Source of the DNA: Clostridia bacterium
Lineage (GTDB): Bacteria > Bacillota > Clostridia > Christensenellales > Borkfalkiaceae
Length of the DNA: 24,349 bases
Assembly: GCA_900768525.1 (NCBI GenBank)
Contig: CAAGDF010000072.1
Coordinates: forward strand, 1-24,349
Reading direction: 5' to 3'
Below, piece by piece: positions 1-7,082 of this stretch. The notes under the pieces were generated by a model, which worked only from the letters and a program-made list of their open reading frames with translations, was not told the origin of the DNA and did not search any database. How positions within the stretch are numbered: the stretch's first letter is position 1; each line of letters opens with the position of its first letter. The translations under genes were made by a program, and so were the position numbers.

Positions 1-61
1 GAGCGTCCCAGCTCTTGATTACGCCGACTCTTATTCCATGCGGATTAACTTTCTGTCCCAT
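1..61 (-). CDS. rpsC: 30S ribosomal protein S3, N-terminal part only
   Basis: The first 20 codons of uS3 are present; the gene runs off the left edge of the window. The start (MGQKVNPHGIRVGV) is the almost invariant N-terminus of the family. A perfect AGGAGG lies just upstream and overlaps the stop codon of rplV, so the two are translationally linked. S3 binds the 16S rRNA 3' domain near the mRNA entry channel of the small subunit; that role is family knowledge. It is the eighth gene of the S10 operon here, in the usual order rplV-rpsC. Confidence 0.96.
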   Translation of the reverse strand, partial: MGQKVNPHGIRVGVIKSWDA

Positions 62-70
62 AATGTCCTC

Positions 71-457
71 CTACTTTGCAACGTCGAGCACGACGGTGAT
101 GTGGCTCGTTCTCTTAAGAATTCTGTAACCTCTGCCCTTGCTGACGGGTTGCATTCTCTTGAGCGTGGGGCCCATATCGGCGTAACATTCGGCGACGACT
201 AAGTCGGCTCTGTTCATGCCGAGGTTGTGTTCAGCGTTTGCGGCAGCCGATTCAACAACTTTTCTGATAGGTTCGGCACCCGCTTTGGACGCGTTGGAAA
301 GAATGGCGACCGCTTCGTCGACCTTTCTGTTTCTGATAAGATCGAGCACCACCCTTACCTTAAACGGAGAAATTCTCACGTATTTGGCAACGGCTCTTGG
401 TCTTTTATCTTTATTTTCCTGTATTCTCAGGGTTTTCTTTTTAGTATTTCCAGCCAT
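71..457 (-). CDS. rplV: 50S ribosomal protein L22
   Basis: uL22, 128 residues. The core from about residue 22 (AVAKYVRISPFKVRVVLDLIR) through the C-terminal beta-hairpin region (MGPTLKRMQPVSKGRGYRI) is typical. In the family this hairpin lines the peptide exit tunnel and contacts 23S rRNA domains. The protein is longer than the common ~110 residues because of a lysine-rich N-terminal extension of about 20 residues. The start is supported by GGAGG about 8 nt upstream. It sits 14 nt downstream of rpsS. Both genes carry nearly the same TGACGGAGGT ribosome binding site, which suggests matched translation rates. Confidence 0.97.
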   Translation of the reverse strand: MAGNTKKKTLRIQENKDKRPRAVAKYVRISPFKVRVVLDLIRNRKVDEAVAILSNASKAGAEPIRKVVESAAANAEHNLGMNRADLVVAECYADMGPTLKRMQPVSKGRGYRILKRTSHITVVLDVAK

Positions 458-471
458 TTTTCTTACCTCCG

Positions 472-744
472 TCAGCCTGTCGTCTTGGAACCGGAATGTC
501 CTTTAAACGTTCTGGTCGCGGCAAATTCGCCGAGCTTGCATCCGACCATATCTTCGGTGATGTATACGGGAACATGTTTTCTTCCGTCGTATACCGCGAT
601 CGTATGACCAACCATTTGCGGAAAGATCGTGGACGATCTCGACCAGGTCTTAAGTACCGATTTCTTGTTTTCGGCGTTCATCTTTTCAACTCTTTCGAGC
701 AGTTTAGGCTGTATAAAAGGTCCTTTTTTAACACTTCTACTCAT
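472..744 (-). CDS. rpsS: 30S ribosomal protein S19
   Basis: uS19, 90 residues, full length. It starts MSRSVKKGPFIQPKLLERV and contains the conserved RSSTIFPQMVGHTIAVYDGRKHVPVYI and LGEFAATRTFKGH segments. In the family it forms a complex with S13 in the 30S head and contacts the A-site region. The start is preceded by GGAGG. It lies 16 nt downstream of rplB in the S10 operon and nothing unusual is seen. Confidence 0.98.
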   Translation of the reverse strand: MSRSVKKGPFIQPKLLERVEKMNAENKKSVLKTWSRSSTIFPQMVGHTIAVYDGRKHVPVYITEDMVGCKLGEFAATRTFKGHSGSKTTG

Positions 745-760
745 TTTTCATCGACCTCCG

Positions 761-1588
761 TCAGTTCACTCTCTTAAGAATAAACTTATCAGTTCTGTTC
801 TTCTTCTTACGCGTCTTGTAACCGAGAGCGGGTTTACCCCACGGAGTTACAGGACCGGGTCTTCCTACAGGCGATTTACCTTCGCCGCCGCCGTGCGGGT
901 GATCGCACGGGTTCATTACCGAACCTCTTACGGTAGGTCTTACACCCATATGTCTGGTCTTACCGGCTTTACCTACTCTTACGATTTCGTTATCGAGGTT
1001 GCCGACCTGACCGATCGTTGCTTTGCATCTTACGCTGATAAGTCTCATTTCGCCGCTGGGCATTTTGACTTGCGCGTAAATTCCTTCTTTAGCCATAAGC
1101 TGCGCGCTTATGCCTGCGGCTCTCGCGATCTGTCCGCCCTTACCCGGCTGAAGTTCGATGTTGTGAATCATCGTACCTACGGGGATGTTTTCGATCTTAA
1201 GCGCGTTGCCGACCTTGATATCCGCATTGTCGCCGCTGACGATTACGTCGCCGACGGAAAGTCCCAAAGGCGCGAGAATGTATCTCTTTTCGCCGTCCGC
1301 ATATTGCAGAAGAGCGATGTTTGCCGTTCTGTTAGGATCATACTCGATGGTCTTAACGGTTGCGGGGATACCGTCTTTATTTCTTCTGAAATCGATGATA
1401 CGGTATTTGGTCTTGTTGCCGCCGCCGTGATGTCTTACCGTGATTCTTCCGGTAGCGTTTCTGCCGCCGGTATGTCTTTTATCCTCGAGAAGCGCTCTCT
1501 CGGGTTTTGTGCAGGTTATCTCTTCGTACGAACTGACCGTCATCAAACGACGAGCAGGCGACGTCGGTTTATATCTCTTGATACCCAT
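761..1588 (-). CDS. rplB: 50S ribosomal protein L2
   Basis: uL2, 275 residues, full length. It has the N-terminal MGIKRYKPTSPARR motif, the OB-fold and SH3-like RNA-binding domains, and the C-terminal segment MNPCDHPHGGGEGKSPVGRPGPVTPWGKPALG. That segment includes the histidine associated with the peptidyl-transferase centre. L2 is needed for subunit association and peptidyl transfer (family knowledge). The start is fixed by AGGAGG 9 nt upstream. The gene is in the standard order between rplW and rpsS. Confidence 0.98.
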   Translation of the reverse strand: MGIKRYKPTSPARRLMTVSSYEEITCTKPERALLEDKRHTGGRNATGRITVRHHGGGNKTKYRIIDFRRNKDGIPATVKTIEYDPNRTANIALLQYADGEKRYILAPLGLSVGDVIVSGDNADIKVGNALKIENIPVGTMIHNIELQPGKGGQIARAAGISAQLMAKEGIYAQVKMPSGEMRLISVRCKATIGQVGNLDNEIVRVGKAGKTRHMGVRPTVRGSVMNPCDHPHGGGEGKSPVGRPGPVTPWGKPALGYKTRKKKNRTDKFILKRVN

Positions 1589-1607
1589 TATTCAAATCCT
1601 CCTATCG

Positions 1608-1898
1608 TCAGGACAACGAATCGAAGAACGCAATGGACTTGCTGTCCTTCTTGAGTTGTACGATTGCTTTCTTATACGACGGAGTAAATCCTTCGTATCT
1701 TCCCATTCTCTTCTTTTTGCCGCGGCAGTTCATAGTGTGAACAGATTCAACCTCGACTTCGAAAATGCTTTCTACGGCAAGTTTGATAGCCGTCTTGTTC
1801 GCGGCTTTCGCAACGCGGAACACGTATTTCTTATTCGCTATATCCTGATAACTCTTTTCGGTGAGAACAGGGGCGATAATAATATCTCTTGCTTCCAT
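1608..1898 (-). CDS. rplW: 50S ribosomal protein L23
   Basis: uL23, 96 residues. It starts MEARDIIIAPVLTEKSYQDI and has the usual RVAKAANKTAIKLAVESIFEVEVESV core followed by a basic extended loop (RGKKKRMGRYEG). In the family it sits at the peptide exit and docks trigger factor and SRP. Its ATG overlaps the TAA of rplD by one base (TAATG), a classic translational coupling. Its AGGAGGT site lies inside the end of rplD. Confidence 0.97.
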   Translation of the reverse strand: MEARDIIIAPVLTEKSYQDIANKKYVFRVAKAANKTAIKLAVESIFEVEVESVHTMNCRGKKKRMGRYEGFTPSYKKAIVQLKKDSKSIAFFDSLS

Positions 1899-2524
1899 TA
1901 CGCTCCGTAGACCTCCTGTAATTTTTCGACCGATCCCTTGGAAAGAACAACCACTGCGTTTTTAACAACGTCGTAAGTGTTGAGCTGTTCGACGGGAAGC
2001 GTCTGAAGTTTTTCGATGTTGCTTGCCGCTCTGATAACCTTTTCGTCTGCGTTATTCATAACGACGAGTACGGTTTTATCGAAAGCGAACGCTTTGAGGA
2101 AAGCAACCATTTCTTTGGTCTTTCCGTTTTCGACGGCAATGTTTTCAACCACGAAGAATTCGCCGTCGGCAACTTTCTTGGAAAGAGCCGAGAACATAGC
2201 CGTTCTTCTTGCGGTTACGTTCATCTTCTTGGAGAAATCTCTCGACTTGGGAGCAAATACTACGCCGCCCTTGATGAACTGAGGCGCTCTGATAGAACCC
2301 TGACGAGCATTACCCGTGCCTTTCTGTCTGAACGGTTTTCTGCCGCCGCCGCGGACTTCGGTACGAGTAAGGGTGCTCTTGGTGCCCTGTCTTTCGTTGG
2401 CAAGACGGGTTACGACTGCCTGATGTATAAGCGCTTCGTTATAATCCATTTGAAACAATGCGTCGGAAACCTCCATAACGCCCGTTTCTTCTGCTTTCAT
2501 ATTATATACTTTGATAGTAGCCAT
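1898..2524 (-). CDS. rplD: 50S ribosomal protein L4
   Basis: uL4, 208 residues. The signature tract TEVRGGGRKPFRQKGTGNAR and the following GSIRAPQFIKGGVVFAPK loop reach into the 23S core near the exit tunnel in known structures. In E. coli L4 also represses its own S10 operon by attenuation and translational control. Whether that holds here is unknown, but this operon does carry a leader terminator (3625-3661), so L4 is a reasonable candidate regulator. The start has AGGAG about 11 nt upstream. The stop overlaps the rplW start. Confidence 0.97.
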   Translation of the reverse strand: MATIKVYNMKAEETGVMEVSDALFQMDYNEALIHQAVVTRLANERQGTKSTLTRTEVRGGGRKPFRQKGTGNARQGSIRAPQFIKGGVVFAPKSRDFSKKMNVTARRTAMFSALSKKVADGEFFVVENIAVENGKTKEMVAFLKAFAFDKTVLVVMNNADEKVIRAASNIEKLQTLPVEQLNTYDVVKNAVVVLSKGSVEKLQEVYGA

Positions 2525-2538
2525 TGTCCTTTATCTCC

Positions 2539-3192
2539 TTAGCCTTTTACGCTGTTGCTGATGCAGACGATGCCGCCCTTAGGTCCGGGAATCGCGCCCT
2601 TGATAAGCAGTACGTTTCTTGCGGCGTCGACTCTTACGATTTCGAGATTCTGGATCGTTACCTGTTCGTGACCATACTGACCTGCGAGGTGTTTGTTCTT
2701 GAATACTCTCGACGGGGAGCTGTTCGCGCTCATCGAACCTACTTCTCTGTGAACGGGGCCTACGCCGTGCGTTTCTTTAAGTCTGTGCTGATTCCAGCGT
2801 TTGATAACGCCCGAAAATCCGTGACCTTTGGTGATGCCTACTACGTCGACTTTATCGCCCGCGGCGAAAGTTTCGACCGTAATGACTTTTCCTACACCGT
2901 ATTCGGCTGCGTTTTCGAGCCTGAATTCTTTGAGATACTTATGCGGTTCTAAACCCGCTTTCTTGAACTGTCCGAGTTCGGGTTTGTTGAGTTCTTTTTC
3001 GGAAACTTTCTGGAAAGCCACCTTAACGGAAGAATATCCGTCTTTCTCAACCGTCTTGACCTGTACTACGGGACAAGGACCTGCCTGCACGACTGTTACC
3101 GGGATTACTTTTCCTCTGTTCTTTTTGTCTTCAGCACTGTCGAAAAAGATCTGGGTCATGCCTAACTTCTTACCTATGATTGCTTTATTCAT
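2539..3192 (-). CDS. rplC: 50S ribosomal protein L3
   Basis: uL3, 217 residues. It starts MNKAIIGKKLGMTQIFFD and contains the conserved globular-domain and loop residues GHGFSGVIKRWNQHR and MGSMS-like VGSMSANSSPSRVFKNKHLAGQYG. L3 is one of the first proteins to assemble on 23S rRNA and is placed close to the peptidyl-transferase centre. The start is supported by AGGAGGT. It is the second gene of the operon, 27 nt after rpsJ. Confidence 0.98.
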   Translation of the reverse strand: MNKAIIGKKLGMTQIFFDSAEDKKNRGKVIPVTVVQAGPCPVVQVKTVEKDGYSSVKVAFQKVSEKELNKPELGQFKKAGLEPHKYLKEFRLENAAEYGVGKVITVETFAAGDKVDVVGITKGHGFSGVIKRWNQHRLKETHGVGPVHREVGSMSANSSPSRVFKNKHLAGQYGHEQVTIQNLEIVRVDAARNVLLIKGAIPGPKGGIVCISNSVKG

Positions 3193-3219
3193 TGATAAAG
3201 TTCACCTCCTGCGATTTGC

Positions 3220-3519
3220 TTACAGCTTTATTTTTACGTCGACGCCCGCGGGAAGATGAATGCTTTCAAGTATCTTCGCGTTTGTCGAATAAACGTCGAT
3301 AAGTCTCTTATAAGTTCTGATTTCGAACTGTTCGCGACTGTCTTTGTACTTATGCGGCGAACGAAGGATGGTTACGATTTCTTTCTCGGTGGGAAGAGGG
3401 ATAGGTCCGCTTACTTTCGCGCCGGCTTTCTTCATCGTTTCAACGATTCTTTGTGTTGCCTGATCGACCATTTCGTGATCGTATGCCGCAAGTTTGATTC
3501 TGATTTTTTGTCCTGCCAT
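3220..3519 (-). CDS. rpsJ: 30S ribosomal protein S10 (NusE)
   Basis: uS10, 99 residues. It starts MAGQKIRIKLAAYDHEMVDQ and has the conserved SGPIPLPTEKEIVTILRSPHK loop and a C-terminal IHLPAGVDVKIKL strand. It works in the 30S head and, as NusE, joins NusB in antitermination complexes (family knowledge). It is the first gene of the S10 operon. An AAAGGAG site precedes the ATG. The transcript reaching it has a leader of about 290 nt with a terminator hairpin ending about 105 nt before the start codon. Confidence 0.98.
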   Translation of the reverse strand: MAGQKIRIKLAAYDHEMVDQATQRIVETMKKAGAKVSGPIPLPTEKEIVTILRSPHKYKDSREQFEIRTYKRLIDVYSTNAKILESIHLPAGVDVKIKL

Positions 3520-3812
3520 TTTTTTACTCCTTTTTATACTAACTTTTCTTCCCCGCTCAAATGGCTCTTTGTGTGTTTTTCGGAGAAGTTACAACTTTGC
3601 CGTGTGTGTCGACCTGTCGGCAATAAAAAAATCACCTGCGCTGTGTGTTTAAAGCAGATGACTCCTATCGTCCGAGGGTCGGTTAGTCGCAAAGGTCAAG
3701 CCTTCACGTTTGTCAATGAAAATTATCTTCCGTCGGTTTTCGTACGGGGTTCCGGAGTCCCGAAGCGAAGTGCGGTTTAAGTAACTTTCCATCTCAACCC
3801 AAATTACACAGC
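3520..3812 (-). promoter_or_regulatory. Structured 5' leader of the S10 operon
   Basis: From the inferred start site near 3812 to rpsJ the transcript would carry about 290 untranslated nt. Besides the terminator at 3625-3661 it holds a GC-rich hairpin near 3745-3770: CGGG pairs with CCCG around a TCCGGA palindrome. There are also several short complementary runs upstream of the terminator that could form an antiterminator. No T-box signature and no convincing ORF were seen. It is probably a ribosomal-protein autoregulatory leader (inference). Confidence 0.6.
3625..3661 (-). terminator. Intrinsic terminator (attenuator) inside the S10 operon leader
   Basis: Read on the minus strand, an 8-bp stem (TCATCTGC with GCAGGTGA, one G-U pair) closes a loop of about 14 nt and is followed at once by seven U residues (A7 at 3625-3631). 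It lies between the operon promoter and rpsJ. No gene ends upstream on this strand, so it must act inside the leader. The plus strand has no T run after the stem, so the direction is clear. It is likely an attenuator for ribosomal-protein synthesis. The ligand (L4 or another) is not shown by the sequence. Confidence 0.8.
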
Positions 3813-3818
3813 CTAGTT

Positions 3819-3847
3819 ATAATAACTCATTCGTCAATATGAGTCAA
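3819..3847 (-). promoter_or_regulatory. Sigma-A promoter of the S10 operon
   Basis: On the minus strand TTGACT (3842-3847) and TATTAT (3819-3824) are separated by exactly 17 bp. The predicted start is near 3812. This is the only strong promoter between the divergent XRE gene and rpsJ on this strand. Confidence 0.85.
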
Positions 3848-3962
3848 CTGTTTTTCGGCTGTTTTTAAAAAAAGTTGCATAAATAAAAAAATTTTTTTGC
3901 TACGTATTTTTATGTGCGGAAAACGTTTGCTTGCAATCATTGCGGGTTATATCGGTTTTTCC

Positions 3963-4030
3963 TGCACGCATATAAGCATACGCGTGTACGCACGCACATA
4001 AATTCGCGCTCACGCACGTGCGCGTAATTA
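3963..4030. other. Alternating purine-pyrimidine tract between divergent promoters
   Basis: A run of CG/CA/TA dinucleotide steps. 3976-4000 is a perfect 25-nt alternation and 4011-4026 a perfect 16-nt alternation, rich in CG and CA steps. Such DNA is prone to left-handed (Z) structure under negative supercoiling (established knowledge). It lies between the S10 promoter and the promoter of the XRE gene. No protein coding is evident. Confidence 0.55.
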
Positions 4031-4147
4031 TATGTTAAGGAAAAAGCGCAAGCATAACTCCACTAATCGTAGAGTTTTGAAATTTTCCAAAGTAACGCTC
4101 TACTTTCCGTGTAGACTATAAGTAGGCTTATTTTTCCCAAAAGAATG

Positions 4148-4176
4148 TTTACTTTTTTAAATAGTTTTGATAAAAT
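4148..4176 (+). promoter_or_regulatory. Promoter of the XRE-HEPN gene
   Basis: TTTACT (4148-4153), 17-bp spacer, TAAAAT (4171-4176), with a start about 25 nt before the ATG. Just upstream, GTAGAG (4069-4074) and CTCTAC (4098-4103) form a loose inverted repeat that might be an operator, but this is weak. Confidence 0.7.
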
Positions 4177-4206
4177 GTAGTCAGAAAAATACAAGGAGCT
4201 TTAATT

Positions 4207-6099
4207 ATGAGCGAACACAGCATAGGAAAGACTATCGCCTCTTTACGCAAAGCAAAAGGTTGGACGCAAGCCGAACTCGCCGAAAAACTGCACGTCAGCG
4301 ACAAAGCCGTAAGCAAATGGGAAAGCGAAGCAGGTTTACCTGAAATATCTCAGTTACCGATAATGGCTGCTTTGTTTAACGTCAGCACCGATTATCTTAT
4401 GACCGGCAAATCACCGAAAAAGGAAATCGTCACTATTTCTAAAGCGGAATTATGCGCAAAAAATGACGACGTTACCTTAGCCAAAGAGGTAAAAGATTTA
4501 CCGAACGACGAAAACAATAAAAACATAGTCGATTATATTTTACAATATCAAAGCCTTAGCGTCTTTAAAGAACTTTGCAAAATCGACACACAATTTATAG
4601 AAAGGTTCAAAATACTTGACGCAATCAATCTCGCCGTTATATCGAATTCTTTATACCTGTTATCGGGTAAAAACTTTTATATTAACAGGAATTATAGTTT
4701 TACTTTTGAAAATGAAAACGAGATCAAATCTTTGCTTCCCGTCGAAGACAAAGATTTTTTCAGAGATTATCAGGCTAAAACCGCCTGTATTATTCCGCGG
4801 AGCTTCTTTACAATGCTTGTAACCGATGAAAGAATCGACGAAACAACATTAAACATTTTATTGTCAAATCAAAACGGGAGAGAATGCGTCTGGTATCACG
4901 CATTTCCGTACATGATTGACGAAGCCTATAAAAACGGCAATGATAAGCTGCTCCGAAGATTATTGGATATCTCGCGCAAAAATAATTCCGTAGCCTACGA
5001 GAAAATAAACCCTGTCCCTGTATATGACAACTACTACGAATACAATTATGCTTTTAACTACTTTTATATCGCCCCAAAATACGGCGGAAACGGGCATGGG
5101 CTTGTCAGAATTCTTGAAAGCACTATTAAATCGGCTCTCGATAACGGCGATTTTGAGATGAGCGACGAATTCAACAGCATAAATATCGAAATAGACAATT
5201 TTATGAAATCTAAATTCGAAAGACTTTACGGGATATCCGAAAAACAACAATGGTACATAGCAAGCACGGACGAGATAAGAATCGCAAAATTAAAACTCGA
5301 TAAAACCGTATCGAAAATTGATTTAGAGGTGCAGTCGGCTATTCATAACGGAATAATAAGCATTAAAGAATTAAAAGAAATAAAAAATTTTGCAACGATT
5401 AAAAAGGCACTTTACGAATACCCCATCCACCCGTTTGAACTTTTATACGGAATGTATCAAAAACAAGATTGGCAAGCTATGTTTGAATTAGCGGTAGATT
5501 ACGATATCAGCGGATTACCAAACGCTGTAAAATTTCGAAACAAGATTGGAATCGAAAAATCAATTCTTGAAATTTGGACAAATGAGTATCAATCATATAA
5601 TAAAATCAAAACCCTTAGCATAAACAACGACGAACTATACATTTCATCAACCTATTCATACAGCGATTGCAACAAACGCAATCAAAAAAGCATTCAGAGC
5701 GTAGTCGATTTTCTCGGCAAGGTAAGACAGCGCATAATAAACGAATTAGTAAATAAAGTCGATAAGGAAAAAATAACAGGCAAATTAACAAAAGACTATT
5801 TTTACGGCGAATTGAATAAAGGAAACAAAGAACTTGTAATCATCAAATTATGCGTTCGATTGGAAGCGATACTGAAATGCGATTATAATTATCAAGGTGA
5901 TTTTTCGGAAATGTTAGACCGTTTTTGCAGTCAATTCGAGAAATATGACGATGAAAGCAATAGTTACGATCCATATACTCCCGCCATGTTAAATCGTTTA
6001 AGGCGTCAACGCAATAGTATAGTACATGCCGAAAAAACGGACGAACCGATGACGGATGATGAGATTAAACAGTGTATTGACTATATTTGTTCTTTATAA
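4207..6099 (+). CDS. XRE-family HTH protein with C-terminal HEPN-like RNase motif
   Basis: 630 residues. Residues ~7-66 are a clear XRE/Cro helix-turn-helix (LRKAKGWTQAELAEKLHVSDKAVSKWE). Residues ~90-520 are not recognised; they are rich in Asn, Lys and Tyr and have no membrane segments. The last ~110 residues are helical and end with RNSIVH at 602-607. This fits the R-x4-H signature of HEPN ribonucleases and lies in the usual place on the last long helix. The start has AAGGAG upstream. Codon use is more AT-rich than in neighbours, with many AAA, AAT and ATA codons, which hints at horizontal acquisition. It stands alone with its own promoter. It could be a single-gene defence or stress effector, or a large transcription regulator whose HEPN fold is non-catalytic. 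The HTH call is firm; the RNase function is inferred. Confidence 0.85.
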   Translation: MSEHSIGKTIASLRKAKGWTQAELAEKLHVSDKAVSKWESEAGLPEISQLPIMAALFNVSTDYLMTGKSPKKEIVTISKAELCAKNDDVTLAKEVKDLPNDENNKNIVDYILQYQSLSVFKELCKIDTQFIERFKILDAINLAVISNSLYLLSGKNFYINRNYSFTFENENEIKSLLPVEDKDFFRDYQAKTACIIPRSFFTMLVTDERIDETTLNILLSNQNGRECVWYHAFPYMIDEAYKNGNDKLLRRLLDISRKNNSVAYEKINPVPVYDNYYEYNYAFNYFYIAPKYGGNGHGLVRILESTIKSALDNGDFEMSDEFNSINIEIDNFMKSKFERLYGISEKQQWYIASTDEIRIAKLKLDKTVSKIDLEVQSAIHNGIISIKELKEIKNFATIKKALYEYPIHPFELLYGMYQKQDWQAMFELAVDYDISGLPNAVKFRNKIGIEKSILEIWTNEYQSYNKIKTLSINNDELYISSTYSYSDCNKRNQKSIQSVVDFLGKVRQRIINELVNKVDKEKITGKLTKDYFYGELNKGNKELVIIKLCVRLEAILKCDYNYQGDFSEMLDRFCSQFEKYDDESNSYDPYTPAMLNRLRRQRNSIVHAEKTDEPMTDDEIKQCIDYICSL

Positions 6100-6120
6100 T
6101 GAATGAACAAATGAATAACA

Positions 6121-6168
6121 AAAAAACCGCGGAAAGTCGGGCTATAAGTCCGTTATCCGCGGTTTTTT
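6121..6168 (+). repeat. Interspersed palindromic repeat, copy 1
   Basis: Nested palindrome. The outer arms are 6121-6132 and 6157-6168 (AAAAAACCGCGG with its complement). The inner hairpin is 6138-6152 (CGGGCT-ATA-AGTCCG, one G-T pair), containing the family core around CTATAAGTC. A-rich left and T-rich right flanks make it a plausible bidirectional terminator for the XRE-HEPN gene and for minus-strand transcripts. Confidence 0.85.
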
Positions 6169-6378
6169 GTTCTGTTTTTTCAAGTTTGGAATGTCTTTTC
6201 CACTAAACAGACAGCATGATCGTCATATAATTTTCTTTATTATTGAACGGATTCAAATTTAACGGTTACAATTGTATCAAAGTTTTCTTATGTAAGCAAA
6301 GAATAAAACCAACCTCGGTTATTCTTCCTCAATTTTGCTGATACGTCATCTATTTTACCGTATACGGTGCTAACGCGC
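6169..6378. other. Eroded intergenic DNA between converging genes
   Basis: There is no intact gene here. The part next to repeat copy 1 carries a possible remnant of a CDF transporter 3' end (see 6180-6236). Further right, one minus-strand frame has a short open stretch overlapping the end of the DUF1003 gene (residues like TVYGKIDDVSAKLRKNN) that ends at a stop. It has no start or ribosome binding site and is not recognised. Confidence 0.4.
6180..6236 (-). pseudogene. Possible 3' remnant of a CDF-family transporter
   Basis: On the minus strand, 18 codons read RKLYDDHAVCLVEKTFQT then stop. This resembles the extreme C-terminus of the intact CDF protein encoded at 8338-9504 (PDYHVVCQVEKSYV then stop): D-x-H-x-V-C-x-V-E-K aligns without gaps. 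Stops occur immediately upstream in the same frame. As with the intact CDF gene, a palindromic repeat follows right after the stop. The match is short, so it could be chance, but matching end and matching repeat context favour a decayed paralogue. Confidence 0.4.
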
Positions 6379-6891
6379 TCACTCGCCTTGTCCGCCCTTA
6401 TTGTCTTCGTTTGCCTGCAATTGTTTTTCTAAAGCCGACTGTCTGGAGAGAATAGCATTAACCTTATCATACAAAGCCTCAATCATGATTTCCGTTTTCA
6501 GGTTGACCTTATAATCGTTTTCGGCTCTTCTGCGATCTTTTTCCTCCTGACGATTCTGGCTCATCATAATGAGCGGTGCCTGAATAGCAGCCACGCAGGA
6601 CAATACAAGATTGAGCAATATAAACGGGTACGGATCGAACGCGCCGGCTGCCATAAGTATGTTTACGATCATCCAGAGAACGAGAACACCGGTAAACGAA
6701 AAAATAAACGCCCAACTTCCTGCGAATTTTGCAATGGTATCTGCAGCTCGTTGCCCCAGCGTATATTTTTTTTCGCTTTCCGGGCGTACCGAAATCTTGC
6801 GGTTTGCCAATAAACCGAGAACTTCTTCGTCGCTCATGTCTTGACGAATGTCGTCAAGTACGTCTTTTAACAATTTCCTGTTTTCTTTCAT
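6379..6891 (-). CDS. DUF1003 family membrane protein
   Basis: 170 residues from the ATG at 6889-6891. It has two membrane segments (about 59-80 and 88-110) separated by a short loop (AFDPYPF). The family signature IQAPLIMMSQNRQEEKDRRRAENDY follows, and then a charged coiled C-terminal tail. The function of DUF1003 is unknown. The frame remains open upstream to a TTG at 7009-7011, but that TTG is inside the -35 box of a strong promoter (6983-7011), so it cannot be the translation start. GGAAGG lies about 10 nt before the chosen ATG. A short out-of-frame reading frame lies in the leader and is probably meaningless. Confidence 0.85.
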   Translation of the reverse strand: MKENRKLLKDVLDDIRQDMSDEEVLGLLANRKISVRPESEKKYTLGQRAADTIAKFAGSWAFIFSFTGVLVLWMIVNILMAAGAFDPYPFILLNLVLSCVAAIQAPLIMMSQNRQEEKDRRRAENDYKVNLKTEIMIEALYDKVNAILSRQSALEKQLQANEDNKGGQGE

Positions 6892-6982
6892 TACTTTATA
6901 TCCTTCCGCTTCCGCCTTGCAGTTGCGGCATTTTTCTTTTACCAAATCGCAACATTTAAAGGAAAGCTTTTTGTTTGAGTAT

Positions 6983-7011
6983 ATTATAGCACGAACTTTT
7001 GTATTACTCAA
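6983..7011 (-). promoter_or_regulatory. Promoter of the DUF1003 gene
   Basis: On the minus strand TTGAGT (7006-7011), 17-bp spacer, perfect TATAAT (6983-6988). The predicted start near 6976 leaves about 85 nt of leader to the ATG at 6891. This placement rules out the longer reading of the DUF1003 gene. Confidence 0.8.
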
Positions 7012-7082
7012 CCGCTTTCTGATTTATAAGTGCAGAATTTCAGAAAAAATATTGCCGACTACTCTTATATTCAGACAAAAAC

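Noticed and set aside
629..1654. Long plus-strand open frame (341 codons) opposite rplB and rpsS
   Set aside because: It is antisense to two certain ribosomal protein genes, has no ribosome binding site, and its composition is what the opposite strand of those genes would give.
3600..3812. T-box or other amino-acid riboswitch in the S10 leader
   Set aside because: No T-box consensus (AGGGTGGNACCGCG) and no aptamer signature could be found. Only a terminator and generic hairpins are visible.
6300..6390. Open minus-strand stretch (TVYGKIDDVSAKLRKNN...) overlapping the DUF1003 stop, as a frameshifted extension
   Set aside because: The DUF1003 protein is complete without it. The stretch has no start, is short and has no recognised similarity.
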